A stretch of 7,309 nt of DNA from Nitratifractor sp. (GTDB taxonomy: Bacteria > Campylobacterota > Campylobacteria > Campylobacterales > Sulfurovaceae). Of this stretch, positions 1 through 7,013 are shown in pieces. Where the stretch lies: assembly GCA_015490055.1 (NCBI GenBank), contig WFYP01000043.1, positions 1-7,309 on the forward strand. The letters run 5' to 3'. Under the pieces are notes generated by a model. That model was not told the origin of the DNA. It did not search any database and saw only the letters and a list, made by a program, of their open reading frames with translations. The position numbers and the translations under genes are program-made. Numbering within the stretch: position 1 is the first letter of the stretch; each line of letters starts with the position of its first letter.

Positions 1-4
1 GATA

Positions 5-676
5 ATGAGAATTTTAATAATTGAAGATGAAGTAACACTAAATCAGACATTAAGCGATGGCTTAAAAGAGTTCGGATATCAAAGTGATATTGCAGAGAAT
101 ATAAGTGATGCAAGGTATATGATAGATATAAGAAATTATGATTTAATTTTACTAGACTGGATGCTACCAGATGGTAATGGTATAGATCTTATCCCTGAAA
201 TAAAATCCAAAAGTCATAAAACTGCTGTTATTGTATTATCTGCAAGAGATGATAAAGAGAGCGAAATTGCAGCCTTAAGAATTGGTGCCGACGACTACAT
301 TAAAAAGCCTTTTGATTTTGAGATACTACAGATGAGAATCGAAGCAAAGCTTAGATTTGGTGGTAGTAACATTATTGAAATAGGAGATTTAGTAATTAAT
401 CCAGAAGAGGAAAAAATAATTTATCAAGGTGAAAGTGTAGAGTTAAAAGGTAAACCTTTTGAAGTATTAACACACCTAGCTATGAGAAATGACCAAATTG
501 TATCTAAAGAGCAACTATTAGATGCTATTTGGGAAGAGCCAGAGTTAGTTACCCCTAATGTTATAGAGGTAGCTATCAACCAAATTAGACAAAAACTAGA
601 TAAACCACTAAATATTACTACTGTAGAAACAGTAAGAAGAAGAGGATACCGCTTTTGCTTTTCGGGCGAAGCATAA
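5..676 (+). CDS. hsrA: OmpR/PhoB-family response regulator, HsrA/CosR orthologue
   Basis: This is a 223-residue two-domain transcription factor. The receiver domain (about 1-118) has the acidic pair E7/D8, phosphoacceptor D51 (in LILLDWMLPDGNG), S79 and K101 (KKPF). The winged-helix DNA-binding domain (about 122-218) ends in the typical RRRGYRF wing. From memory, the output half (LKGKPFEVLTHLA, SKEQLLDAIWEEPE, TPNVIEVAINQIRQK) is nearly identical to H. pylori HP1043/HsrA and C. jejuni Cj0355c/CosR, which are essential regulators of redox and central metabolism. Those proteins are orphan regulators without a normal phosphorylation site, whereas this one has a complete acidic pocket and a kinase gene overlapping its 3' end. 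The MRILIIEDE start is typical of the family, and the upstream RBS lies outside the window. The downstream ferredoxin and ppx genes match the C. jejuni neighbourhood. The family call is very secure; orthology to HsrA/CosR is strong but rests on recall. Confidence 0.93.
   Translation: MRILIIEDEVTLNQTLSDGLKEFGYQSDIAENISDARYMIDIRNYDLILLDWMLPDGNGIDLIPEIKSKSHKTAVIVLSARDDKESEIAALRIGADDYIKKPFDFEILQMRIEAKLRFGGSNIIEIGDLVINPEEEKIIYQGESVELKGKPFEVLTHLAMRNDQIVSKEQLLDAIWEEPELVTPNVIEVAINQIRQKLDKPLNITTVETVRRRGYRFCFSGEA
641..646 (+). promoter_or_regulatory. Ribosome binding site for the kinase TTG start
   Basis: AGAGGA lies inside the 3' end of the response-regulator gene, 8 nt before TTG at 655. The next in-frame ATG (709) has no purine-rich site upstream and would remove the charged N-terminus ahead of the first membrane helix. 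This motif therefore supports the TTG start. Confidence 0.6.
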
Positions 677-1953
677 GGGTTAATTTTTTATTAAAACTAA
701 TTGTCACTATGGCGACATTAGTTTTAATAACATCATTTTCTCTATATATTTATATTAGATACAATTCCAATCAACAAATTGAGAGCACTTTAACTAAACA
801 GGCAAATTATCTTTTAGAAAATTATCCTAATTTAGAGCAAGCACTTCAAGATAAAAAAGATTTATTAAAAAATAGTGTTGATATAGAAGCAAAAATTGAG
901 CACGCTCCATATATTCACTACAAACCTAAATTTTTTAGAACAATAAAAATAGATAATAAATATTTTATTCAAGGTTTTTTCCCCTATAAATTTAGAAGTC
1001 AAGATTACTTACTTTTAACAAAAAATATTACAAGTCAAATTAAATTAGAAAATATTGTTTATAGAGGAGTTATTTTTGCAAATATTGTCTCTTTAATTGT
1101 AATTATAATTTATGCCTTTGTTTTATCCAAAATGTTAATAAAGCCTATAACATTTTTTAGCAATAAAATAGCAAAAATGAATGAAAATAGATTAAGTAAA
1201 CTAGATACTAAATTTCTACCAAAAGAGTTTGAGCCATTAGCGAATTCTATAAATCAACTTATTGCAAAAATAGAGAATTTTATATACTATAAAAAAGAGC
1301 TTTTTATTGGAGCAGCGCATGAGTTAAAAACACCTCTTGCTGTTATGAAAACAAAATCTCAAGTTACCCTTTTAAAAAAGAATAAAACTGTTGATAGTTT
1401 AAAATCAGCAATAGAACAAAATATTAAATCTATTAATGATTTGAATGAGATAGTAGAGTCTATTCTTGCATTTGGTAGAGCTGAAGGAGCACAATTTGAA
1501 GAGTCTAAAGAGATAGATATTATAGAGTATTTAAATACTTTAATAGAAGAGTTTGAAATTATAGCCATCAAAGAGCAAAAATATATAGTTACAGATATAT
1601 CTCCAAAATCTTTGAAAATCTCTATTAGACCAATGCTTTTTAGACATATGCTACAAAATATAATGCAAAATGCTATTAGATTCACACCAGAAGGTAGCAA
1701 AATATATGTAAAATCTTACATATACAAAAAACAATTTATCATTAGAGTAAAAGATAGTGGTGCTGGGTTACCTGAAAATTTTGATGTTTTTGCACCATTT
1801 AAAAGAACAAAAACATCAAAAGGGACAGGTTTAGGGCTATTCTTAGCAAAAAGTGCAGCTGACTCTTTAGGAGCTAAAATAAAATTGGAGAATCGAGCAA
1901 AAAAAAGTGGTGCTGTAGCATCAATTATCATACCCATAACTTCACATATTTAA
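655..1953 (+). CDS. Membrane sensor histidine kinase, likely partner of the HsrA-like regulator
   Basis: This 432-residue inner-membrane kinase has a short basic N-terminus, TM1 at about 11-33, a periplasmic sensor region of roughly 100 residues (about 37-136) with no motif I recognise, TM2 at about 138-161 and a HAMP-like linker to about 210. The HisKA H-box has H222 in AHELKTPLAV. The HATPase_c domain carries an N-box with N335 and N339 (LQNIMQNA), G1 DSGAGLP (367-373), an F-box (FAPF) and G2 KGTGLGL (389-395). All catalytic motifs are intact, so it should autophosphorylate H222 and pass phosphate to D51 of the upstream regulator. The pairing is inferred from the 22-nt gene overlap, which also suggests translational coupling. 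The start is taken as TTG at 655 because it has an SD sequence at 8 nt; ATG at 709 would cut into TM1. I recall no kinase at this position in C. jejuni. Confidence 0.93.
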   Translation: MLFGRSIRVNFLLKLIVTMATLVLITSFSLYIYIRYNSNQQIESTLTKQANYLLENYPNLEQALQDKKDLLKNSVDIEAKIEHAPYIHYKPKFFRTIKIDNKYFIQGFFPYKFRSQDYLLLTKNITSQIKLENIVYRGVIFANIVSLIVIIIYAFVLSKMLIKPITFFSNKIAKMNENRLSKLDTKFLPKEFEPLANSINQLIAKIENFIYYKKELFIGAAHELKTPLAVMKTKSQVTLLKKNKTVDSLKSAIEQNIKSINDLNEIVESILAFGRAEGAQFEESKEIDIIEYLNTLIEEFEIIAIKEQKYIVTDISPKSLKISIRPMLFRHMLQNIMQNAIRFTPEGSKIYVKSYIYKKQFIIRVKDSGAGLPENFDVFAPFKRTKTSKGTGLGLFLAKSAADSLGAKIKLENRAKKSGAVASIIIPITSHI

Positions 1954-2015
1954 ATATTAAATCTATATTATTAAGTAAAAATATTTTTTTAAAGTCTGTT
2001 TAAGATTAAATAAGT

Positions 2016-2033
2016 TATAAAGCAATGTAAAAT
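2016..2033 (+). promoter_or_regulatory. Candidate sigma70 -10 region(s) for ferredoxin-ppx
   Basis: The 100-bp gap before the ferredoxin gene is extremely A+T-rich. It contains two possible -10 hexamers, TATAAA at 2016-2021 and TAAAAT at 2028-2033 (the latter directly after TG), downstream of a T-run at 1984-1990. No -35 is evident, as is usual for Campylobacterota. Such hexamers occur often by chance in DNA this A+T-rich, and read-through from the kinase gene is equally possible. Confidence 0.3.
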
Positions 2034-2042
2034 ATTAAATTT

Positions 2043-2048
2043 AAAGGG
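2043..2048 (+). promoter_or_regulatory. Ribosome binding site deciding the ferredoxin start
   Basis: AAAGGG lies 5 nt before ATG at 2054. A GTG start at 2048 would overlap this SD and add three residues (MLM), so ATG at 2054 is preferred. It gives the family-like N-terminus MALMIKDEC. Confidence 0.7.
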
Positions 2049-2053
2049 TGCTT

Positions 2054-2311
2054 ATGGCATTAATGATAAAAGATGAATGTATAGCCTGCGATGCTTGTAG
2101 AGAAGAGTGTCCAACAGGTTCAATAGAAGAGAATGATCCAATATATATAATAGATGGGGACAGATGCACAGAGTGTGTAGGTTTTTTTGATGAACCACAA
2201 TGTATCTCTGTATGTCCAGTAGATTGTATTACAACAGACCCTGATAATACAGAGAGTATAGAAGAGTTAAAGTATAAACTTTCTCAACTAGAAACTGAAG
2301 GCATTCTGTAA
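2054..2311 (+). CDS. fdxB: Small 2[4Fe-4S] ferredoxin, YfhL/Alvin-type (FdxB-like)
   Basis: This 85-residue cytoplasmic electron carrier should hold two [4Fe-4S] clusters. The first cysteine set is C9-x2-C12-x2-C15-x3-C19-P. The second is C38-x2-C41-x8-C50-x3-C54-P, and the long x8 insertion is the signature of the Allochromatium vinosum/YfhL-type low-potential ferredoxins. There is an extra cysteine at C58 and an acidic, helix-prone tail (about 64-85), as in this subfamily. I count from ATG at 2054, which has an AAAGGG site at 5 nt; a GTG six nt upstream is unlikely. The stop codon is followed immediately by the ppx ATG with zero spacing, so the two genes are almost certainly co-transcribed. 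The order ferredoxin then Ppx beside the HsrA/CosR regulator matches C. jejuni Cj0355c-Cj0353c as I recall it. The redox partner cannot be told from the sequence. Confidence 0.93.
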   Translation: MALMIKDECIACDACREECPTGSIEENDPIYIIDGDRCTECVGFFDEPQCISVCPVDCITTDPDNTESIEELKYKLSQLETEGIL

Positions 2312-3805
2312 ATGCCTAAACGCATTGCTATAGTAGATATTGGTTCAAACTCTGCTAGAGTTGTAATATTTCAGCGAACCAGTAGATATGGATTTCACTT
2401 AATTGCCCAAAAAAAAGCAGCAGTTAGAGTATCTGAAGGTAGCTATAGCAATGACGGTTATCTTCAAGAAGAGGCAATCAACAGAACAATAGCCGCTCTT
2501 AAAAGCTTCAAAAGTATCATACAAGACTATAAAGCAAGAAAAACATTAATTGTTGCAACAGCAGCAGTTAGAAATGCTCCAAATAAAAACTATTTCTTAA
2601 AAAAAGTTAGAGAAGAGACTAAATTAAATATAAAAGTAATTGATGGTACAAAAGAAGCATATTATGGTGCAGTAGCTGCCAAAAATCTATTACCATTAGA
2701 TAGTAATTCAATAAGCATAGATATTGGTGGAGGCTCAACTGATATTGCATTAATACAAAACTCTAAAATTATAGATACTGTATCTATTAATATTGGCACA
2801 ATCAAAATAAAAGAGCTATTTTTTGATAAAAATCTAAAACTTGATGAAGCAGAAGATTTTATTAAAAAAGAGTTTAATAAAATACCTAAAAATTTTAAAG
2901 TTGAACAAGCAGTAGCAATAGGTGGAGTTCTGAGAGCACTTAGCAAATCAATTATAGACAGTAGTGACTATAGCTTTAACAAAATACATGCATTTGAGTA
3001 CAAAATATCTGAACATATTAACCATATAGATAATATTTTAGATGCAAACAATAATAAAAGATTGAATGAGTTAAACATTAAAGAGAGTAGATACGATACA
3101 ATAAAAGAGGGTGTATTGATATTTAAAATTCTACTTGAAACATTAGAAATAAATAAAATTATTACTAGTGGAGTTGGAATTAGAGAGGGTATATTTTTAC
3201 ACGATATGCTAAGAGGCTCTAATGGAAACTTCCCTAAAGAGATAAATCCAAGTATTGTTAGTATCACAGATAGATTAGATATGCTTGAACTATCTTATAA
3301 AAATAAAATATCTGCTGCAAAAAGACTATATAATCTATTTAAAGATGAATTTGACGAAAAAGAAAAACATTTAAAACATTTAATAGATGCCATTAAAATA
3401 TCAAATGTAGGCAAAACATTAACCATTTATAATGAACATAAACACGCTTACTATATAGCAAGTGCAGAGTTAAATTGGCAATATAGACACAAAGATATGC
3501 TTTTAATAGCTACAATTCTTCGCTCTAAAGGTGATAAACTAATATATAAACCACTAAAAAAAGAGCATACAAAATTACTACCATCTAAAAAAACTATAAA
3601 ATGGCTTGGATTTATATATACAATAATAGATATAATTTTTAGCTACTCATCAACAAATAAATGTACATTTGCGTGTGAAAATAGCCAATTAGTTATATAT
3701 ACCGATATAGATTTACCTCTATTCTATAACGAAATAGAAAATTTGAAATTATTAAAAGAGTTTGATATAATTCTTAAAACTAAAAATAATGGAAGATACC
3801 CTTAG
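2312..3805 (+). CDS. ppx: Ppx/GppA family exopolyphosphatase / pppGpp phosphohydrolase
   Basis: This 497-residue protein belongs to the ASKHA-fold Ppx/GppA phosphatases, which remove terminal phosphate from polyphosphate and/or convert pppGpp to ppGpp. Visible motifs are phosphate-1 IVDIGSNSARVVIF (7-20), TAAVRNAPNK (83-92), the DGTKEA loop (111-116) where relatives have SGxEEA, phosphate-2 SIDIGGGSTDIALI (135-148), AIGGVLRAL (202-210) and SGVGIREGIFLHDML (286-300). A C-terminal HD-like helical region (about 335-445) has the order of the Ppx third domain, including HKHAYYI (377-383), but where E. coli Ppx has LHEVG this protein has ISNVG (363-367), so the metal-binding HD pair is gone. It starts directly at the ferredoxin stop, with a modest AAGG site 10 nt upstream. 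It converges on lpxD with a 43-bp gap. The choice between Ppx and GppA activity cannot be made from sequence alone. Its codons are markedly A/T-rich. Confidence 0.93.
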   Translation: MPKRIAIVDIGSNSARVVIFQRTSRYGFHLIAQKKAAVRVSEGSYSNDGYLQEEAINRTIAALKSFKSIIQDYKARKTLIVATAAVRNAPNKNYFLKKVREETKLNIKVIDGTKEAYYGAVAAKNLLPLDSNSISIDIGGGSTDIALIQNSKIIDTVSINIGTIKIKELFFDKNLKLDEAEDFIKKEFNKIPKNFKVEQAVAIGGVLRALSKSIIDSSDYSFNKIHAFEYKISEHINHIDNILDANNNKRLNELNIKESRYDTIKEGVLIFKILLETLEINKIITSGVGIREGIFLHDMLRGSNGNFPKEINPSIVSITDRLDMLELSYKNKISAAKRLYNLFKDEFDEKEKHLKHLIDAIKISNVGKTLTIYNEHKHAYYIASAELNWQYRHKDMLLIATILRSKGDKLIYKPLKKEHTKLLPSKKTIKWLGFIYTIIDIIFSYSSTNKCTFACENSQLVIYTDIDLPLFYNEIENLKLLKEFDIILKTKNNGRYP

Positions 3806-3848
3806 AAATAGGTACTAACCAAAATAATCAACATTGACAAGATAAGCT

Positions 3849-4811
3849 TTAAGCTTTTGGCTTAGAGCTTTTAGCTAATCTTATTAGAGCCACTTGCATT
3901 TTTCGCCATAGTTTTACATCTGTAGCTGGGAATCCTCCGTAAACTTTGCCACCTTTTAAATCTTTTGTAACACCTGTTCGTGCAGCTAGCATTGCTCTGT
4001 CGCCTATTTTTAAGTGTCCTGCTGTGCCACACTGTCCGCCAATTACTACACCTTGTCCAACTATAGTAGAGCCAGATAGCCCAACTTGTGAAACTATAAT
4101 GCTGTATTCTCCAATTTGACAGTTATGCCCAACTTGTATTAAGTTATCTAGTTTAGCGTTTGATTTTATGATTGTTGAGCCTAAAGTTGCCCTATCTATT
4201 GTACAGTTAGCACCTATCTCTACATTATCTTCTATAACTACATTTCCAATTTGGTAGAATTTAATGTTTGAGCTATCTTTACTAACGAATCCAAAGCCAT
4301 CGCTACCTATAACTGTGCCACTATGAATTATACTGTTATTTCCAACTTTACACTTGTGATATATAGTAACATTTGGGTAGATTATACAGTTTTCTCCAAT
4401 AGTTACATTGTCGCCTAAAAAGCAACCTGCCATTACTTTTGAATTTTTGCCAATAGTTACATTTTTACCGCAATTAACACTACTTGCAACTTGAGCACCA
4501 TTTAAAAGTTTTGGCTCGTAAGTATCTACACTTGGAGTGTAAGCAAATAGTGAAGTTGCTAGTGCCATTTTCTTATAAGGCTCGTTTGTAACTAAAGGTA
4601 TTACACCCTCTGGTAAATATTCTACAAATTTCTCTTCTAAAATAACTGCACCTGCTTTTGTCTCTTTTAAATCGTTTAAATATTTAGCATCGTGAAAGAA
4701 GCTAAGCGTATTTGTATCTGCCTCTTTTAAAGCTAACAGTTTAGTTATCTCTAAATCTTTTTCGCACTCTAGCTCTAAAAATTTTGCTATATCTTTCAGA
4801 GATTTGCTCAT
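3849..4811 (-). CDS. lpxD: UDP-3-O-acylglucosamine N-acyltransferase LpxD
   Basis: This cytoplasmic enzyme (320 residues) performs the third step of lipid A synthesis, transferring a 3-hydroxyacyl chain from ACP to the 2-amino group of UDP-3-O-acylglucosamine; it works as a left-handed beta-helix trimer. An N-terminal uridine-binding region (about 1-98) is followed by repeated hexapeptides from about 105 to 280 (for example NVTIGK, NVTIGE, NVEIGA, CQIGEY). GSDGFGF (169-175), DRATLGST (206-213) and VGHNCQIG with the expected catalytic H229 are present, and a C-terminal helical tail follows the GGFPA turn (292-296). The length is close to the family norm of about 320-345. It is the last gene of ilvI-ilvH-lpxD: its ATG shares one base with the ilvH stop (TAATG), and a GGAG site lies 5 nt upstream. 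The LpxA, LpxB and FabZ genes that accompany LpxD in many proteobacteria are not present in this window. I see no convincing terminator in the 43 bp beyond it. Confidence 0.97.
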   Translation of the reverse strand: MSKSLKDIAKFLELECEKDLEITKLLALKEADTNTLSFFHDAKYLNDLKETKAGAVILEEKFVEYLPEGVIPLVTNEPYKKMALATSLFAYTPSVDTYEPKLLNGAQVASSVNCGKNVTIGKNSKVMAGCFLGDNVTIGENCIIYPNVTIYHKCKVGNNSIIHSGTVIGSDGFGFVSKDSSNIKFYQIGNVVIEDNVEIGANCTIDRATLGSTIIKSNAKLDNLIQVGHNCQIGEYSIIVSQVGLSGSTIVGQGVVIGGQCGTAGHLKIGDRAMLAARTGVTKDLKGGKVYGGFPATDVKLWRKMQVALIRLAKSSKPKA

Positions 4812-5287
4812 TATCGCTCCATAGCTACAACGCCACTTCTTACTATTTCGCTTGGGCTAAATACTTGAGATGCATCGATACAGTGGTTAATTCTATGCGA
4901 TTCATCTGCTGCCATTGCTATTAGCACCTCTTCGCTTGCATTTACAATTCCACCATTATAAGCTTCGAAAAGTGCTTGTATTGCCGCTATATTCTCACCC
5001 TTTTGAATAGGGAATTTAACTAAGACCATCTCTTTTTCTACCATAGAGTCGTGCTCAATAACTTTATATACTGGTATTAATTTATGCAGTTGTTTAATAA
5101 TTTGCTCCATCACACGGCTACTACCTCTTGTGACTATTGTCATATGAGACATATCACTATTTGGGATTGTAGCTACTGTTAGCGAGTCGATATTATACCC
5201 ACGACCTGCAAAAAGCCCAGAGACTCTAGCTAAAACTTGTGCTTCGTTTTGTACGATAACTGATATTACTCTTCTAACCTTTTGCAT
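4811..5287 (-). CDS. ilvH: Acetolactate synthase small (regulatory) subunit
   Basis: This is the 158-residue regulatory subunit of acetohydroxyacid synthase, also called IlvN. It activates the catalytic subunit and normally confers valine feedback inhibition. An N-terminal ACT domain (about 4-78) contains RRVISVIVQNEAQVLARV and GLFAGRGYNIDSLTV; the second domain (about 82-158) ends in the conserved EIVRSGVVAMER. N32 in GRGYNID matches the E. coli IlvH N29 effector-site residue. The position matching E. coli G14, where a glycine normally sits in the effector loop (NExxG type), is Q17 here (NEAQVL), a possible change in valine response. The gene sits between ilvI and lpxD with TAATG overlaps on both sides. 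AAGGAG 5 nt before the ATG (within the end of ilvI) is a strong ribosome site. The identity is secure. Confidence 0.97.
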   Translation of the reverse strand: MQKVRRVISVIVQNEAQVLARVSGLFAGRGYNIDSLTVATIPNSDMSHMTIVTRGSSRVMEQIIKQLHKLIPVYKVIEHDSMVEKEMVLVKFPIQKGENIAAIQALFEAYNGGIVNASEEVLIAMAADESHRINHCIDASQVFSPSEIVRSGVVAMER

Positions 5288-6981
5288 TATCGCTCCTTGT
5301 ACTCTAACATCATATTGTATAGTGCCCCACCTGCTGGAACCATTGGAAGCACATTTTCAAATCTATCTACAGCAACATTTATAAATGCAACTTTGTTCTG
5401 CTTTATTGCATCTTTTAGAGCTTCGTCGAACTCCTCTTTTGTTGTTACATCGTATCCTACACCACCACAAGCTTCTGTTAGCATTTTCCAATTTGGCTGG
5501 TAGCTAAGGTCAGTTTCTGAGTAGCGTTTTTCGTAAAAGAACGTCTGCCACTGTCTAACCATTCCCAAGAAGTGGTTATTTAGCATTACATTAACTACGG
5601 CTATGCCATTTTCTGCTGCGGTTACTAACTCTTGAATATTCATTAAAATAGAGCCATCACCTGTAATGTTTATTACAGTTTTGCTAGGGTCTGCCATTTT
5701 TGCTCCAAGTGCTGCTGGTAAACCAAAGCCCATAGTTCCAAGTCCGCCAGAGTTTACCCATTGACGTGGTCTTGAGAACGGGAAGAATTGCGCTGCCCAC
5801 ATTTGGTGTTGCCCAACATCTGAAGTTACAGTAGCATCTTCGCCTACAAGCTCGCCAATACGCTCTACAACCCATTGTGGCTTAATAACTTCGTCGCTAT
5901 CTTGATAAGTTAAAGGATGAACTTCGTTATATCTTTTTAATAAATCTCTCCATACTTGATAACGCTCTTTGTTTACTTTATCCTTAAGAGCATCTAACAT
6001 TTTGCCAACAACTATTCTAACATCGCCAACTATAGGGTAATCTACATCTACAATTTTACCAATGTTTGCTGGGTCTATATCGATATGTATAATATCTGCA
6101 TATTTTGCAAATTCGCTAAGTTTACCTGTAACTCTATCGTCAAACCTTGCACCTAGAGATATTAGTAAATCGGTTTCGCTCATTGCCATATTAGATGCAT
6201 AGTTTCCGTGCATTCCTGGCATACCAATATGCAATTCGTTACTATCACCCATAACACCACGTGCCATTAGTGTCTCTACTGCTGGAATACCTGTAACTTT
6301 TGCAAACTCTCTAATAATTTCGTATGCATTACTTAAAACTGCACCACCACCGATATATAATAAAGGTTTTTTAGCTTGTAAAATAGCCTCTACAGCCTTT
6401 TTAATTTGGCGGTTGTTACCATTATAGCTTGGCTTATATGTCGGAATATTTACACTATCTGGATATTTAAACTCAGCAATTTCGCTAGTAATATCTTTTG
6501 GAATATCCACAAGTACAGGACCTGGACGCCCACTTCTTGCGATATAAAAAGCCTCTTTTAAAATTCTTGGTAAATCCTCTATACTCTTTACAAGATAGTT
6601 ATGCTTTGTACAAGGGCGACTAATTCCGACTGCATCTACCTCTTGAAAGCCATCTGTACCAATTAAGCTAACTGGAATTTGCCCACTAATAACAACCATC
6701 GGAATAGAGTCCATATAAGCAGTTGCTAAGCCAGTTACAGCATTTGTAAAACCTGGACCACTTGTTACCATTGCTACACCAACTTCGCCACTAACTCTTG
6801 CATATGCATCTGCCGCGTGTACTGCTGCTTGCTCGTGCCGTGTTAAAATATGTTCAAAGCCGTTTTGTTTATATATTTCGTCATAAACATTCATAATTGC
6901 ACCGCCAGGGTAGCCAAAAACATACTTGGCACCCTCTGCAATAATGGCTTCGCAAACCATTTGTGCTCCGCTTATTTTCAT
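5287..6981 (-). CDS. ilvI: Acetolactate synthase large (catalytic) subunit, ThDP-dependent
   Basis: This 564-residue catalytic subunit of acetohydroxyacid synthase (IlvI/IlvB) condenses two pyruvates, or pyruvate with 2-ketobutyrate, in the first common step of valine, leucine and isoleucine synthesis. The N-terminal PYR domain (about 1-170) has the catalytic Glu E50 in TRHEQAAVHAADAYAR, MVTSGPGFTN (71-80) and a GFQEVDAVGISRPCTKHNY segment (111-129). A central FAD-binding-type domain (about 190-330) includes YIGGGA and LGARFDDRVTGK. The ThDP/Mg domain (about 370-550) has GDGSILMNIQEL (441-452) with LNN 27 residues on, followed by LGMVRQWQ. The start is placed at ATG 6981 rather than the in-frame TTG at 6993, because GGAG sits 6 nt before the ATG and would itself fall within a TTG-started reading frame. 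It is the first gene of ilvI-ilvH-lpxD, and its stop overlaps the ilvH ATG by one base. No leader peptide or attenuator is visible in the roughly 26-nt leader. Confidence 0.97.
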   Translation of the reverse strand: MKISGAQMVCEAIIAEGAKYVFGYPGGAIMNVYDEIYKQNGFEHILTRHEQAAVHAADAYARVSGEVGVAMVTSGPGFTNAVTGLATAYMDSIPMVVISGQIPVSLIGTDGFQEVDAVGISRPCTKHNYLVKSIEDLPRILKEAFYIARSGRPGPVLVDIPKDITSEIAEFKYPDSVNIPTYKPSYNGNNRQIKKAVEAILQAKKPLLYIGGGAVLSNAYEIIREFAKVTGIPAVETLMARGVMGDSNELHIGMPGMHGNYASNMAMSETDLLISLGARFDDRVTGKLSEFAKYADIIHIDIDPANIGKIVDVDYPIVGDVRIVVGKMLDALKDKVNKERYQVWRDLLKRYNEVHPLTYQDSDEVIKPQWVVERIGELVGEDATVTSDVGQHQMWAAQFFPFSRPRQWVNSGGLGTMGFGLPAALGAKMADPSKTVINITGDGSILMNIQELVTAAENGIAVVNVMLNNHFLGMVRQWQTFFYEKRYSETDLSYQPNWKMLTEACGGVGYDVTTKEEFDEALKDAIKQNKVAFINVAVDRFENVLPMVPAGGALYNMMLEYKER

Positions 6982-6987
6982 AAAATA

Positions 6988-6991
6988 CTCC
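6988..6991 (-). promoter_or_regulatory. Ribosome binding site deciding the ilvI start
   Basis: On the minus strand GGAG lies 6 nt before ATG at 6981. The upstream TTG (6993-6991) overlaps this motif and has no SD of its own, so the shorter 564-residue protein is preferred. Confidence 0.75.
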
Positions 6992-7013
6992 AAAATTTAT
7001 AGTTTTAAAGGCG

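Noticed and set aside
1359..1937. Open frames on the minus strand opposite the kinase gene.
   Set aside because: They lie entirely inside a well-supported gene and encode low-complexity, unrecognisable peptides: antisense shadows.
1952..1990. AAATATT / AATATTT pairing followed by T residues after the kinase gene, a possible terminator.
   Set aside because: The stem is only 7 A-T pairs with a loop of about 21 nt and no G-C pair, so it is too weak to claim in DNA this A+T-rich.
2048..2053. GTG start for the ferredoxin.
   Set aside because: It overlaps the AAAGGG ribosome site, and ATG 2054 is correctly spaced and gives the usual length.
2662..3267. Two minus-strand open frames opposite ppx.
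   Set aside because: They are fully contained in ppx, lack supporting RBS or homology, and result from A+T-rich codon use.
3806..3851. Bidirectional terminator expected between convergent ppx and lpxD.
   Set aside because: The 43-bp gap shows only a trivial GGT-ACTA-ACC hairpin and repeated AAGCTT motifs at the lpxD end, with no stable stem plus U-run on either strand.
5282..5875. Short open frames (5282-5503 plus strand, 5684-5875 minus strand) inside ilvI.
   Set aside because: Both are shadows of the ilvI coding frame, with no recognisable protein features.
6982..6993. Longer ilvI starting at TTG 6993.
   Set aside because: The TTG overlaps the GGAG ribosome site that serves ATG 6981, and the MKISGAQ N-terminus fits the family.
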